A stretch of DNA of 64,000 bases from the NCBI GenBank assembly GCA_963930645.1, contig OZ005648.1:244939436-245003435 (forward strand). Reading direction: 5' to 3'. Positions 62,836 through 64,000 of the stretch are shown piece by piece. Made by a program: the position numbers and the translations under genes. Origin of the DNA: Salticus scenicus (Eukaryota > Arthropoda > Arachnida > Araneae > Salticidae). The first letter of the stretch is position 1. Each line of letters begins with the position of its first letter. A model generated the notes under the pieces. That model ran no database searches, was not told the origin of the DNA, and saw only the letters and a list, made by a program, of their open reading frames with translations.

Positions 62836-63478
62836 ATATAATTTATTGCAATATTTTCAAGATTGAAGAAAATGTAAATTCACATTAAATAAAATAATAT
62901 TTAATTAGTAGTTAAAAAAAAAAAAATTAAATGCTTTAAAAGTATAATTCTTAATTATTAAAAGTAAATTTTAAGAAATTAATTATATGTATATATACAT
63001 TAATAAAATAACAAAAGCCAAGCTTACATGTTCTTCTTCCCCTTGAGCAACCAGCTGTTTAGGATTTAATTTTGATAAGTTACACACTGTAGACTAAAAA
63101 TGAAAATAACAAATTTAACATAAATGAAGTTAAAGTTAAAAAAATACAAAACATGTATTAAAGTTGAATGTTTTAAAATACCTTCACCATAATAGGAACT
63201 TCTCCAACTTTCTTCTCAATTATTTCTTTTACATCACCATTCAAACTCCAAGACACTCTGATTACCAAATCACCTTTGTAAGATATACCTCGTTCTCGAC
63301 ACTAAAAGAACAAATATAACACATAAAAGAAATAAAATATTTTATAAAGCATTCTCATAAAGTAAATTATACACATAACAAAGACAGTGTGTGCATAGAG
63401 TAATACCTCTTTAGGATAAACTAGTAAACTGCGTGCTCTAGCATTTGTCTTGATGCATGGATTCAATATCATACAATT
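1..63478 (-). CDS. POLR1B: RNA polymerase I second-largest subunit, partial gene with 15 exons
   Basis: This gene encodes the beta-like subunit of nucleolar RNA polymerase I, which transcribes the large rRNA precursor. Joining the exons listed below gives about 599 codons without a stop, and every junction is GT-AG with matching phase. Recognised family blocks in order are GGYFIING in the protrusion, a lobe region, VADKLNFWRYLSHFRAVHRG and GFLCPVHTPDG in the fork, and PGLFIFTNPARFVRPVMN in the Rpa2-specific region. By memory of the human protein (about 1135 residues) this covers roughly residues 75-700. The N-terminus lies right of the window, and the hybrid-binding domain with the metal-contacting residues lies left of it. 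The sequence fits Pol I better than Pol II or III. Introns are filled with transposons; the exons look intact. Confidence 0.95.
89..597. other. POLR1B intron, 509 bp
   Basis: AT-rich intron with short A and T runs. I see no further element in it. Confidence 0.7.
598..795 (-). CDS. POLR1B: POLR1B exon, 66 codons
   Basis: The donor is GTAAGG just below 598 and the acceptor AG is at 796-797. The exon carries PGLFIFTNPARFVRPVMN and HELIGTMEQVYLHIAL, which I take to be the Pol I-specific Rpa2 region between fork and hybrid-binding domains. Both ends are phase 0. Confidence 0.95.
1009..1757 (+). pseudogene. decayed mariner-like transposase
   Basis: From about 1470 to 1737 the plus strand reads WKKLENPPYSFDQSLYNYHMFG, stop, LKAVLGDE, then FVVEAFVHN, stop, and LYEDDIQKLL, stop, EKCI. 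This matches the C-terminal third of mariner transposases (HPPYSPDL, LKxxLG, DGIxKLV, WxKCI) with several stops. Upstream sequence from 1235 is probably the same relic but is too decayed to assign. A possible left terminus (TACAGGGTGAT) sits near 1008. The right side is cut by the hAT-like repeat at 1759. Confidence 0.55.
1759..2039. mobile_element. hAT-like MITE with repeated TTCCCTGACTTTT words
   Basis: The repeat runs from CAAGGTGGCTAGCA to GACTAGTCATGCTG read in opposite senses, with many copies of CCCTGACTTTTC inside. It is the inverted relative of the repeat at 35328, which begins CAGGGTAGCTACTAG. No target-site duplication is clear. Confidence 0.5.
2318..2512 (-). CDS. POLR1B: POLR1B exon, 65 codons
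   Basis: The exon starts VVNYQPDVSNILNTF after a CAG acceptor and ends KCLGKEG before GTAAGT. YPVLMDGKMVGWLHK is a strong match to the family's YPVLLDGxMVGW block. Both ends are phase 0. Confidence 0.95.
2513..3942. other. POLR1B intron, 1430 bp, with simple repeats
   Basis: AT-rich intron. A CA run followed by about 30 A residues lies at 3212-3256, and a T run at 2800-2816. No recognisable coding relic. Confidence 0.6.
3943..4016 (-). CDS. POLR1B: POLR1B exon carrying the HTPDG motif
   Basis: This 74-bp exon completes a split glycine codon and reads FLCPVHTPDGAPCGLLNHL, the hallmark fork motif of multisubunit RNA polymerase second subunits. The acceptor is at 4017-4018 and the donor GTAATT is below 3943. 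Confidence 0.97.
4533..4775 (-). CDS. POLR1B: POLR1B exon, fork region
   Basis: This 243-bp exon begins with the last two bases of a GCT codon and ends at the first base of a glycine codon. It carries STGNFLPNHERSLMQFSG, VADKLNFWRYLSHFRAVHRG and MRTTTVRKLLPEAWG. The Pol I wording LSHFRAVHRG is highly conserved. The donor is GTAATT. Confidence 0.97.
4776..6179. other. intron stretch, largely unassigned
   Basis: AT-rich intron with A runs at 5060-5080 and 5878-5898 and an ATT run near 5959-5980. From about 6090 to 6157 the text (GATAACTGG, GCTGGATAATGGG) looks like a decayed end of a pogo/Tigger-type element. I recognise nothing in 5160-5870. Confidence 0.4.
6860..7502. mobile_element. hAT-like MITE family R1, copy A, split by a SINE-like insert
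   Basis: The element begins CAGAGTT at 6860, resumes at 7118 as CATACTCAAATATGG, and ends GAGTATGAACCCTG at 7502. It is the same family as 24487-24857 and 43090-43445. It sits inside the MITE at 6801-7710. Confidence 0.7.
6867..7108. mobile_element. SINE-like insertion with 9-bp duplication
   Basis: A GC-richer 242-bp block starts GTTGTTGTTGTCGTATGCC and ends GGTATAATTTTTGT. It is flanked by AGCAGAGTT at 6858-6866 and 7109-7117, which proves insertion into the MITE terminus. No tRNA A or B box is visible, so the SINE label is an inference from size and duplication length. Confidence 0.55.
8605..8689 (-). CDS. POLR1B: POLR1B exon, 85 bp
   Basis: The exon reads EKLHSWLSSVRFCVERKIKS and ends VDI plus one base before GTAAG. 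It matches the family EKLxxWLxSxKIA block. The phase changes from 0 to 1 and fits the GCT codon of the next exon. Confidence 0.93.
8690..9538. other. intron stretch with nothing recognised
   Basis: AT-rich sequence without long ORFs, inverted termini or known motifs up to the BEL insertion site. Confidence 0.5.
9544..10048 (+). repeat. BEL/Pao 5' LTR
   Basis: It begins TGTCGTGAACAGATG and ends TTTTCAACA. A possible TATA-like ATATAAAA lies near 9866 and AATAAA near 9937. The bases after the LTR begin TGG, as expected for a tRNA primer-binding site. Confidence 0.88.
10144..11400 (+). pseudogene. BEL/Pao gag remnant
   Basis: A charged N-terminal stretch (KKKAEPELLRKREQF) is followed, after stops, by NNPELTKVDKFNYLKAYLGG, then AYESAVNLLKEGFGN, FRRFYDKILTKLRSIEALG and SPVLCTTILKVLP. 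These match the BEL/Pao gag (DUF1759-type) pattern. Several in-frame stops and frameshifts interrupt it, so it cannot make an intact product. Confidence 0.8.
11625..12060 (+). pseudogene. BEL/Pao aspartic protease and following region, decayed
   Basis: The text DIGSCTSYISKYVVEKLNLK carries the D-x-G-S active-site signature of retroviral-type proteases. Further on LLQGTDVAGNLLTGDIRHLS, then IETRLGWTVMGK is the conserved BEL block just before reverse transcriptase. A frameshift and stops separate the parts. Confidence 0.75.
12257..12655 (+). pseudogene. BEL/Pao residual 3' coding sequence
   Basis: An open stretch of 131 codons ends FVRPPDHLGAVGHLELSSSSR just before the 3' LTR. It resembles the basic, proline-rich pol C-terminus of BEL elements only loosely. 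The join to the protease region marks a large internal deletion. Confidence 0.5.
12667..13172 (+). repeat. BEL/Pao 3' LTR
   Basis: It begins TGTCACGAACAGATG and ends TTTTCAACA. It aligns over its full length with the 5' LTR. Confidence 0.88.
14126..15175. mobile_element. pogo/Tigger-like MITE with GC-rich core
   Basis: The ends are CAGTACAATCCC followed by AACCGGCA, and the inverse CGGTTACGAGAGATTTTACTG, flanked by TA on both sides. Subterminal repeats of the words GCCGG and CCGGATAATTGAA are typical of pogo-type ends. No transposase is present. The core at 14706-14925 is unusually rich in CpG. Confidence 0.8.
14474..14901. promoter_or_regulatory. three CRE-like TGACGTC(A) sites
   Basis: TGACGTCA occurs at 14474-14481 and 14836-14843, and TGACGTC at 14895-14901. 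The last two lie in a CpG-rich block (about 14706-14925) that stands out from the AT-rich surroundings. Regulatory function is inference from the motifs only. Confidence 0.35.
15185..15735. repeat. tandem units of about 200 bp
   Basis: Three units begin near 15190, 15375 and 15592. Each contains TTCTAGAATCTAATAAAGCA and the word GACATTTATGTTG. A run of about 28 A residues sits between units two and three. The same units recur at 51602-52015. Confidence 0.75.
15914..16623. mobile_element. palindromic Penelope-like insertion with GIY-YIG tail
   Basis: Two arms of about 330 bp (near 15946-16287 and 16291-16620) form a near-perfect inverted repeat around a centre of about six bases. In the right arm, plus strand, and again in the left arm, minus strand, a frame reads EKIANYNYALFRETIEI and then IDATWRHLL. 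This is the C-terminal tail of the GIY-YIG endonuclease found in Penelope-like elements. The insertion is flanked by a 16-bp duplication, AATATCTAAATTCTTT, at 15898-15913 and 16624-16639. No reverse transcriptase is included. Confidence 0.75.
17139..18629 (+). pseudogene. reverse transcriptase of YIDD type, copy 1, one nonsense codon
   Basis: A single frame of 497 codons is interrupted only by TAA at 17502-17504, where copy 2 has TCA. N-terminal motif GHIITG (residues 27-32) precedes the RT. Counted from the ATG at 17529, motifs are PKFHKSPIKFRTV (71-83), TFDFQDL (139-145, motif A), GIPQGG (205-210), YIDD (238-241, catalytic), FLDLKI (277-282) and DIYDKRQDF (292-300). The same motif set occurs in poorly named reverse transcriptases of other invertebrates. 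Whether it is Penelope-like or a separate lineage is open. No endonuclease is fused in frame. Confidence 0.85.
18630..19480. other. 3' flank of the RT element and intron
   Basis: A short A run and the stretch GGCTTGTTGCATTTG are shared with copy 2 at 61513, so the RT element extends at least to about 18700. A GC-richer patch lies at 18890-18965. A T run lies at 19122-19147. Otherwise nothing is recognised. Confidence 0.5.
19486..19603 (-). CDS. POLR1B: POLR1B exon, 118 bp
   Basis: The exon reads FMIKKLFALVKNECALETPD, then NQEILLPGHLYMIVLK. It corresponds to the family stretch KLFAxAKGEC, NQEVLxPGQLFLMFLKE. The first base completes a split valine codon. The donor is GTAAG. Confidence 0.95.
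19604..20500. other. intron stretch with simple repeats
   Basis: A TA microsatellite lies at 20047-20082 and a T run at 19884-19900. A 23-bp unit beginning AACCTTCAAAATTTA is tandemly duplicated at 20319-20362. GGTGGCCCTCTTAGGGA near 20290 resembles the ends of the internal units in the hAT at 41158. Confidence 0.5.
20510..20925 (-). pseudogene. hAT-type transposase fragment (DUF659-like)
   Basis: The minus strand reads HDFVKASYKKADGSSLVLPQ, then KIRWNSMCD, stop, LISYVNKWPLFVAVVDKDRD. After a frameshift it continues MAIKHNAKDVIAMLKPKATT and ISDAV. The pattern LVLPQxxRWNSMxD is typical of hAT transposases with a DUF659 domain. Stops and a frameshift show it is dead. Termini were not found. 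Confidence 0.65.
20930..23016. other. intron stretch, unassigned, with two long A runs
   Basis: A runs of about 30 bases lie at 21781-21810 and 21850-21877. No coding relic or paired termini are visible. Confidence 0.5.
23025..24131. mobile_element. hAT element with GGGCCGGGC subterminal words, copy A
   Basis: Termini TAGAGGTCTGCACGGGC and GTGCAGACCTCTA are flanked by an exact 8-bp duplication, CATCCAAA, at 23017-23024 and 24132-24139. Both ends are packed with CGGGC words, while the 800-bp middle is AT-rich. The middle is nearly identical to copy B at 35522. No transposase is recognised, so it is probably non-autonomous. Confidence 0.9.
24487..24857. mobile_element. hAT-like MITE family R1, copy B
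   Basis: Termini CAGTGTTCATACTC and AGTATGAACCCTG enclose about 370 bp with CCCTGAGTTTTCC words near both ends. Flanks GTCGT and GTTGT are a probable 5-bp duplication with one change. Confidence 0.75.
24863..25470. other. intron stretch, unassigned
   Basis: An A run of about 32 bases lies at 24965-24996. Nothing else is recognised. Confidence 0.5.
25476..25733. mobile_element. hAT-like MITE with 6-bp duplication
   Basis: Termini CAGGGGTGAAACTAA and AGTTTCACCCCTG are flanked by CATTTG at 25470-25475 and 25734-25739. It is the uninterrupted relative of 6801-7710. Confidence 0.8.
26040..27010 (+). pseudogene. BEL/Pao integrase relic
   Basis: The plus strand reads ILDTRGHKYCKIFKDCIVCQ, then DLYGPFQVKPLPGR, DLSTEFYFGALK, PVQIYSDSGINFVGVNTKL and TLHFGG. 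These are the zinc-binding, DxxGPF and D-x-G-x-NFVG blocks of a BEL-type integrase core. Many stops and frameshifts interrupt it, and no LTRs were found. It is a different insertion from the element at 9544, which lacks integrase. Confidence 0.75.
27355..27408 (-). CDS. POLR1B: POLR1B exon, 54 bp
   Basis: This smallest exon reads QCICIHLDDFKEKFNLL, matching QCICIHL of the family. It is bounded by a CAG acceptor and GTAAGT. It starts and ends in phase 2, fitting both neighbours. Confidence 0.93.
27409..28070. other. intron stretch with TA microsatellite
   Basis: A TA run lies at 27746-27769. Otherwise AT-rich and unassigned. Confidence 0.5.
28070..28790. repeat. tandem-unit repeat family H, uninterrupted copy
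   Basis: Three diverged units of about 170 bp each contain ATAATGATAAAGAATTTTT, a TCCCTG word and TTCACCAAAATC. They are followed by ACACACATACATACA and CCCAGGGGACC. The same series occurs, split by three transposons, at 34640-43500. The family identity is unknown; a retroposon 3' region is possible. Confidence 0.7.
28800..29710. repeat. pair of related 180-bp repeats
   Basis: The blocks at about 28806-28990 and 29516-29700 share TTATTAATAAAA, then AGGAAAAATCTACC-like text, TTTGGCACACA-like text and TTTTCAAATTTTTAATTAGG. They are direct repeats separated by about 500 bp. Family unknown. Confidence 0.6.
29807..31009. mobile_element. TIR-bounded element with terminal hairpin
   Basis: A perfect 14-bp inverted pair, ACTTTCTCTTACCC and GGGTAAGAGAAAGT, bounds 1203 bp. 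Just inside the left end, GGTAGAGAAAGTA folds back on the terminus to give a 13-bp stem. TC and TG microsatellites lie at 29930-29961. No transposase or clear target duplication is visible, so the superfamily is unassigned. Confidence 0.55.
31010..31459. other. intron stretch; reversed start of the 57341 family at its end
   Basis: A T run lies at 31069-31086. At 31400-31425 GACCAGTGAAGCAGGCAAAA is the reverse complement-like counterpart of the start of the element at 57341. Confidence 0.4.
31460..31609 (-). CDS. POLR1B: POLR1B exon, 150 bp, lobe region
   Basis: The exon reads CIKSMLRQMSCSEGITFQDQ, then ALNYLGEKFSVKFDLPSWY and AAKVLI. It matches QALxYLGxxFRVKLNLPDWY of the family. It enters and leaves in phase 2. 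The donor is GTAAG. Confidence 0.95.
31695..31860 (-). CDS. POLR1B: POLR1B exon, 166 bp
   Basis: The exon reads LHYLSDGTVKLMFSYKKALY, then FVPVMLVLKALVDEPD and KDTFFKG. It is separated from the next exon by an 85-bp intron, the shortest in the window. The donor is GTATG. The phase changes from 1 to 2. Confidence 0.95.
32230..33655. mobile_element. Tc1-like element with long inverted repeats (copy B)
   Basis: The left arm (about 32280-32760) and right arm (about 32860-33118 plus 33493-33655) match the arms of copy A at 6180-8512. The middle is only about 100 bp and lacks the MITEs of copy A. A MITE at 33119 interrupts the right arm. The outer right end is truncated. Confidence 0.6.
33119..33492. 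mobile_element. hAT-like MITE family R2, copy 1
   Basis: Termini CAGGGTTGCTAC and GTAGCAACCCTG enclose repeated TTCCCTGAGTTTTCC words. The flanks share AAATT, a 5-bp duplication. Comparison with copy A of the host element near 8005 confirms the insertion. Confidence 0.8.
33656..34340. other. intron stretch, unassigned
   Basis: A moderately GC-richer patch lies at 33715-33900. T and A runs lie at 34012-34029 and 34321-34337. No family is recognised. Confidence 0.45.
34358..34562. repeat. long hairpin with arms of about 95 bp
   Basis: The left arm (34358-34458) is inverted as the right arm (34470-34562). AAAGCTTTTCACTTTAA and TTAAAGCGAAAAGCTTT flank a short AT spacer. Matches continue outwards through GTTAAAAAAATTTATCC. 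No coding content. Confidence 0.75.
35328..36700. mobile_element. hAT-like MITE with AGTCAGGGAA words, split by a hAT
   Basis: It starts CAGGGTAGCTACTAG followed by several AGTCAGGGAA words, is interrupted at 35522-36619, and resumes with AAAGTCAGGGAAAATG. The right end fades into an A-rich run near 36700. It is related to 1759-2039 in reverse. Confidence 0.6.
35522..36619. mobile_element. hAT element with GGGCCGGGC subterminal words, copy B
   Basis: It has the same TAGAGGTCTGCACGGGC terminus and interior as 23025-24131. Exact 8-bp duplications, ATAAACAG, lie at 35514-35521 and 36620-36627. The two copies share nearly all of their 1.1 kb, which implies recent spread. Confidence 0.92.
36700..37930. 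other. interior of the 5.9-kb hAT, degenerate
   Basis: An AAT run begins at 36721. From 36830 to 37070 the sequence is a degenerate array of GGTTGGGTT-type words. T-rich runs follow near 37508. No transposase is recognised. Confidence 0.4.
37940..38190 (+). pseudogene. piggyBac-type transposase C-terminal relic
   Basis: The plus strand reads RLQAKHWTHFPEYVP, then CHVCIKHNIRSETTW, stop, and CFEKYHTSQNY. This matches the C-terminal cysteine-rich tail of piggyBac-derived proteins (HFPxxIP, CxVCxKxxxRxET, CFxxYHT). The upstream catalytic region is missing. Confidence 0.55.
38190..38950. other. interior of the 5.9-kb hAT, unassigned
   Basis: AT-rich. TATCCTATGGACGCG near 38320 may be part of a piggyBac-like terminus. 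Nothing firm. Confidence 0.3.
38960..39847. mobile_element. pogo-like MITE
   Basis: Termini CAGTGGAGCACC and GGTGCTCCACTG are flanked by TA. TTATACGTTTTT words recur near both ends. The insertion lies inside one unit of a local tandem duplication whose second unit, at about 39873-39930, is an empty site. Confidence 0.85.
40176..40556. mobile_element. hAT-like MITE family R2, copy 2
   Basis: Termini CAGGATTGCTAT and GCTGTAGCAACCCTG are flanked by TTCACA at 40170-40175 and 40557-40562. The interior matches 33119-33492. Confidence 0.82.
41158..42796. mobile_element. hAT element with internal 345-bp tandem duplication
   Basis: Termini CAGGGGTGGCGCCA and TGGTGCCACTACTG are flanked by the exact 8-bp duplication GCTATCAT at 41150-41157 and 42797-42804. 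Within it, units at about 41826-42170 and 42173-42508 are near copies containing GGGCCATTATGAAAC-like and GGTGGCGCTGATG-like words. No transposase is recognised. Confidence 0.88.
43090..43445. mobile_element. hAT-like MITE family R1, copy C
   Basis: Termini CAGGGCTCATACTC and GAGTATGAACCTG are flanked by ATATG at 43085-43089 and 43446-43450. The corresponding uninterrupted site is at about 28742-28762 in family H. Confidence 0.85.
43662..43755 (-). CDS. POLR1B: POLR1B exon, 94 bp
   Basis: The exon reads PIAMQRSSWKKRGDLFTEYG, then ISIRCVRADQC, matching PIAMxRxxWKxRGxxYTxYG. The acceptor AG is at 43756-43757. Two donors, GTAGTG below 43662 and GTGTAT below 43659, keep the same frame, so the exact end is uncertain by three bases. 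A hAT element begins only 42 nt upstream of the acceptor. Confidence 0.93.
43799..45834. mobile_element. hAT element with GGAAAATTTTCC palindromic words
   Basis: Termini TAGTGATGTGGG and CCCACATCCGTA are flanked by an exact 8-bp duplication, CTTATTGT, at 43791-43798 and 45835-45842. Both ends repeat GGAAAATTTTCC. The 2-kb interior is AT-rich without a recognised transposase. Confidence 0.88.
46052..46348 (-). pseudogene. Penelope-like GIY-YIG endonuclease tail
   Basis: The minus strand is open for 98 codons: TRINEHKNDIKTRKHNTALA, then FDKASKIANYDD, VMFRESIEI and RVWRHLM. The RxNEHK, NTALA and FRESIEI blocks match the C-terminal half of GIY-YIG domains in Penelope-like elements and the palindrome at 15914. 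The N-terminal GIY/YIG motifs and the RT are absent. Confidence 0.65.
46470..46763 (+). pseudogene. mariner-type transposase C-terminal fragment
   Basis: The text MILYDNARPHKLNKIKEYF contains the second catalytic aspartate context (DNARPH). After a one-base frameshift it continues PPYLPDLSPCDYGCFAILKN, then ILRG and finally KDCWF, stop. The N-terminal two thirds is absent. Confidence 0.75.
46770..47354. other. intron stretch with AAT microsatellite
   Basis: An A run and AAT repeats lie at 47219-47265, followed by GTATAAGTAAT repeats to 47305. From 47290 the first unit of a tandem duplication leads into the hAT at 47361. Confidence 0.5.
47361..48571. mobile_element. hAT-like element with 6-bp duplication and GAGGAG words
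   Basis: Termini CAGGGTTGCCAACTTTTC and GCAGTTGGCAACCCTG are flanked by TAATGT at 47355-47360 and 48572-48577. Repeated GAGGAG or GCGGAG words lie near both ends. No transposase is recognised. Confidence 0.85.
48578..50770. other. intron stretch, mostly unassigned
   Basis: 48578-48800 includes a second, unfilled unit of the tandem duplication around the hAT at 47361. A purine-rich patch lies at 48880-49020. T runs lie at 49203-49219 and 49742-49754. Nothing coding is seen. Confidence 0.45.
50776..50810 (+). repeat. tRNA-derived fragment with B box
   Basis: GGCCCGGGTTCGATTCCCGG is a perfect T-arm/B-box sequence. No A box, anticodon arm or acceptor 5' strand lies upstream. It is probably the remains of a tRNA-derived SINE. 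Confidence 0.5.
51032..52159. mobile_element. hAT-like element with CCGGAAG words and 6-bp duplication
   Basis: Termini CATACTTGCCAAC and GTTGGCAAGTATG are flanked by GTTTAT at 51026-51031 and 52160-52165. The right end repeats CCGGAAG. The interior (51551-52060) is homologous to that of the element at 13522, including its tandem units. Confidence 0.85.
52369..52443 (-). CDS. POLR1B: POLR1B exon, 25 codons, protrusion
   Basis: The exon reads EFGGYFIINGLEKVVRLLIM and ends QRRNY. GGYFIINGxEKV is one of the most conserved motifs of RNA polymerase second subunits. The donor is GTATGT and both ends are phase 0. Confidence 0.97.
52587..53326 (+). mobile_element. mariner-like element, internally deleted
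   Basis: Termini CAGTGTGATTCATAAAGAAG and CTTCTTTATGAATCACCCTG are flanked by TA. The left part encodes the N-terminal DNA-binding region (CVLEFSKTESVTVVQRRFQS, stop, then VPTRKSIYQLF). The right part (52976-53197) encodes PCDFFLWGYVKDKVFVPPLP and ends VCRVTKGSHI, stop. The catalytic middle is gone. Confidence 0.88.
53945..56400 (-). pseudogene. BED-type hAT transposase, broken
   Basis: Reading down the minus strand: VWKYFKINVNDQTLCICKMC (BED zinc finger, about 56265-56385); a region after frameshifts with GNWLSKEFEQQRAILRI (about 55150-55210); TWRNSTYYILERT (54768 upward); LVEKLVQLLKPFQEITLEA; the C-terminal dimerisation segment ELENYLLLSLLLKNEDPFLW, then WKLSKEKFPNLSNLALKY; and, after a frameshift, SSVESERVSSTGGNIYEPTR. 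This is the usual order of a hAT transposase. Stops, frameshifts and the nested insertion make it non-functional. Confidence 0.82.
55693..56248 (+). mobile_element. nested hAT derivative with transposase 3' end
   Basis: Termini CAGGGTTAGAAATAAG and CTTATTTCTAACACTG are flanked by an exact 8-bp duplication, ATCATATT, at 55685-55692 and 56249-56256. A plus-strand frame ending at 56030 reads FSQLNLIKNDLRNHISMKVV, then LNSPKLEDFCPENAIKLWWN, the C-terminal end of a different hAT transposase. TTTTGACGCC words repeat at both ends. Confidence 0.88.
56262..56845. repeat. inverted duplication of the transposase N-terminus
   Basis: Arms of about 255 bp (56262-56519 and 56588-56845) are inverted copies around a 68-bp spacer. 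The left arm carries the BED finger on the minus strand. The right arm carries a second, more decayed BED finger (VWKYFKINNQTL) on the plus strand. Confidence 0.75.
57341..59257 (+). mobile_element. unassigned retroposon-like element with C-rich minisatellite
   Basis: It begins ACTAGCAGGCTTTGCCCGC followed by TTCGCTGGTC. It ends twice with GGAAAAAAACAAAAAAAGAA, then GATCGAAATC and a TATATAGATTAT tail, at about 58780 and at 59257. A reversed start-like piece occurs at 31400. The tail style is that of arthropod retroposons, but no coding sequence supports a class. Confidence 0.5.
57520..58640. repeat. C-rich minisatellite, about eight units of 120-145 bp
   Basis: Each unit contains a polycytosine stretch after TTTTTGCCCC, then CCTAATAATTTTAC, AAAATATCCGCAATCG-like text and ACCAATTTTGAACG-like text. 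Open frames across it on both strands are products of the repeat, not genes. Confidence 0.85.
59260..59560. other. intron stretch, unassigned
   Basis: AT-rich with nothing recognised. Confidence 0.5.
59565..60074. mobile_element. piggyBac-like MITE
   Basis: Termini CCCTTTAACGTT and AACGTTAAAGGG are flanked by TTAA at 59561-59564 and 60075-60078, the piggyBac target signature. It is 510 bp long and has no transposase. Confidence 0.85.
60205..61309 (+). pseudogene. reverse transcriptase of YIDD type, copy 2, truncated and deleted
   Basis: It is nearly identical to copy 1 from 17461 onward but 5'-truncated. It has TCA where copy 1 has the nonsense TAA. A 62-bp deletion near 60653, between TTCAATA direct repeats, removes motif A and shifts the frame. 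Two further frameshifts follow (near 60715 and 61035-61080). In place of YIDD it reads YINDD. It cannot be active. Confidence 0.88.
61333..61512. repeat. G-rich block between poly-A runs in RT copy 2
   Basis: Copy 1 has one A run at this position. Copy 2 has two, separated by about 165 bp with GGTGGCAGTTGGGTGGG and GGAGGTGGGGTGGTG. The block is therefore an insertion. Origin unknown. Confidence 0.6.
61557..62549 (+). pseudogene. Tc1-like transposase (DD34E) with two nonsense codons
   Basis: One frame runs from DYQKGQIIALKNANKGVREI (helix-turn-helix) and KKKRGRPKK (AT-hook-like linker) through VVFSDEKKFN (first D), IFQQDGAPIHTT (second D) and PVENIW (E, 34 residues later), ending KNALF, stop. 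TAA at 61950-61952 and TAG at 62307-62309 interrupt it. The first few residues and the left terminus are missing where it abuts the RT element. Confidence 0.88.
62559..62795. mobile_element. right terminal repeat of the Tc1-like element
   Basis: The outer end reads GTGTCGGTCTACTTTTTTTA and TGCAGTG next to TA. An inner near copy, GTGTCCGTCTACTTTTTTAA, lies at 62561-62580, giving the inner/outer direct-repeat layout of Tc1 IR/DR elements. The left counterpart is absent. Confidence 0.7.
62795..63027. other. TA and GA microsatellites, then intron
   Basis: A TA run followed by a GA run lies at 62796-62833. The remainder to the exon is AT-rich. Confidence 0.6.
63028..63093 (-). CDS. POLR1B: POLR1B exon, 22 codons
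   Basis: The exon reads STVCNLSKLNPKQLVAQGEE and ends EH before GTAAGC. It matches the family stretch S-x-x-CNL-x-x-L ending in acidic residues just before GGYFIING. It is separated by an 88-bp intron from the exon to its right. Confidence 0.95.
63182..63301 (-). CDS. POLR1B: POLR1B exon, 40 codons
   Basis: The exon reads CRERGISYKGDLVIRVSWSL and ends KKVGEVPIMVK. CRxRxxxYxG and VPIMVK are conserved protrusion motifs. Both ends are phase 0, with donor GTATT. Confidence 0.96.
63407..63478 (-). CDS. POLR1B: POLR1B exon, 24 codons (most upstream in window)
   Basis: The exon reads NCMILNPCIKTNARARSLLV and ends YPKE before GTATT. The YPxECRxR junction matches the family's YPAECRGR. About 75 residues of N-terminus must lie in exons to the right of the window. 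Confidence 0.88.
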
Positions 63479-64000
63479 CTAGAAAAGAAATATTTTTCAG
63501 ACAAACAACACAGCATAATTGAATGAATAAAATTGCACAATTCAATGTAACTCATAATATTAAATTAATATTAAATAATTATTGTTCCCGTTTTACTGTG
63601 TTTACAAAATGAACCAGACATAAAAGTGGTCAAAAGAAAAAAAAAAAAAAAAAAAAAAATGATGAAAAATTTTTAGACTACAGAGATGCTAAGTTCTGCA
63701 GGCTAACCATAGTAAGAAGTACTCTGATGTTCCGTAATTATCAAGAATCAAAAGATGAATTTTCAGTAATAATTTCAATAATTATTTACTTATTTATTTT
63801 TTAAACACAACTATCATATGTTAAAATTTGTGCATGAGGAAAATGAATCATACATTTCTTTTGACCAAAGCTTTATGGAAAAAAAAAAAAATCTTTAAAT
63901 GAAATAGAATGCAACAAATTAATATTCAGATAAATATGGAAAGACTGTTAAATTCCAGCTTGGGTTTGGGCTAGGGCCACAAGCGTATGCAGACCTCTAT
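63479..64000. other. intron to window edge, with a possible hAT terminus
   Basis: An A run lies at 63637-63659. The last bases, GCAGACCTCTA at 63989-63999, match the terminus of the hAT family at 23025 and 35522, and GGGTTTGGGCT nearby resembles its subterminal words. The partner end is not in the window. Confidence 0.4.

Overview
This is strongly AT-rich nuclear DNA from an invertebrate, most likely an arthropod. Evidence is the intron-exon structure with GT-AG splice sites, BEL/Pao retroelements, mariner/Tc1, pogo, piggyBac and many hAT elements, and a Penelope-like GIY-YIG relic. I cannot name the species. There are no bacterial operons, rRNA genes or CRISPR arrays.

One host gene spans the whole window on the minus strand: the second-largest subunit of RNA polymerase I (POLR1B/RPA2 family, RpI135 in flies). 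I traced 15 exons from 63478 down to the left edge. All are joined by GT-AG introns with compatible phases and give about 599 in-frame codons, from the protrusion through the lobe and fork to the Rpa2-specific region. The first exon(s) lie right of the window, and the hybrid-binding, catalytic and C-terminal part lies left of it. Three introns are short (85, 88 and 105 bp); the others run from about 0.5 to 11.8 kb.

Nearly everything else is intronic transposon debris, often nested. Left to right: mariner and hAT remnants (1.0-2.0 kb); a Tc1-like long-inverted-repeat element carrying two nested MITEs and a SINE-like insert (6.2-8.5 kb); a BEL/Pao element with both LTRs (9.5-13.2 kb); a hAT with a nested pogo MITE that has a GC-rich core (13.5-15.9 kb); a palindromic Penelope-like insertion (15.9-16.6 kb); a YIDD reverse-transcriptase element (17.1-18.7 kb); a hAT transposase relic (20.5-20.9 kb); a hAT pair at 23.0 and 35.5 kb; a BEL integrase relic (26-27 kb); a tandem-unit repeat interrupted by a 5.9-kb hAT (34.7-40.6 kb), a 1.6-kb hAT and a MITE; hATs at 43.8, 47.4, 51.0 and 53.4 kb; a mariner deletion derivative (52.6 kb); a C-rich minisatellite element (57.3-59.3 kb); a piggyBac MITE (59.6 kb); a second YIDD RT copy (60.2 kb) joined to a Tc1-like transposase (61.6-62.8 kb).

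The window is unusually good for transposon archaeology. Many elements have exact target-site duplications, and several landed in repeats whose unfilled copy is also present. The least conventional items are a palindromic GIY-YIG retroinsertion with a 16-bp duplication, the unassigned YIDD RT family, a CpG-rich block with three CRE-like palindromes inside a pogo MITE, and two hAT families with shared interiors but different termini and subterminal words.
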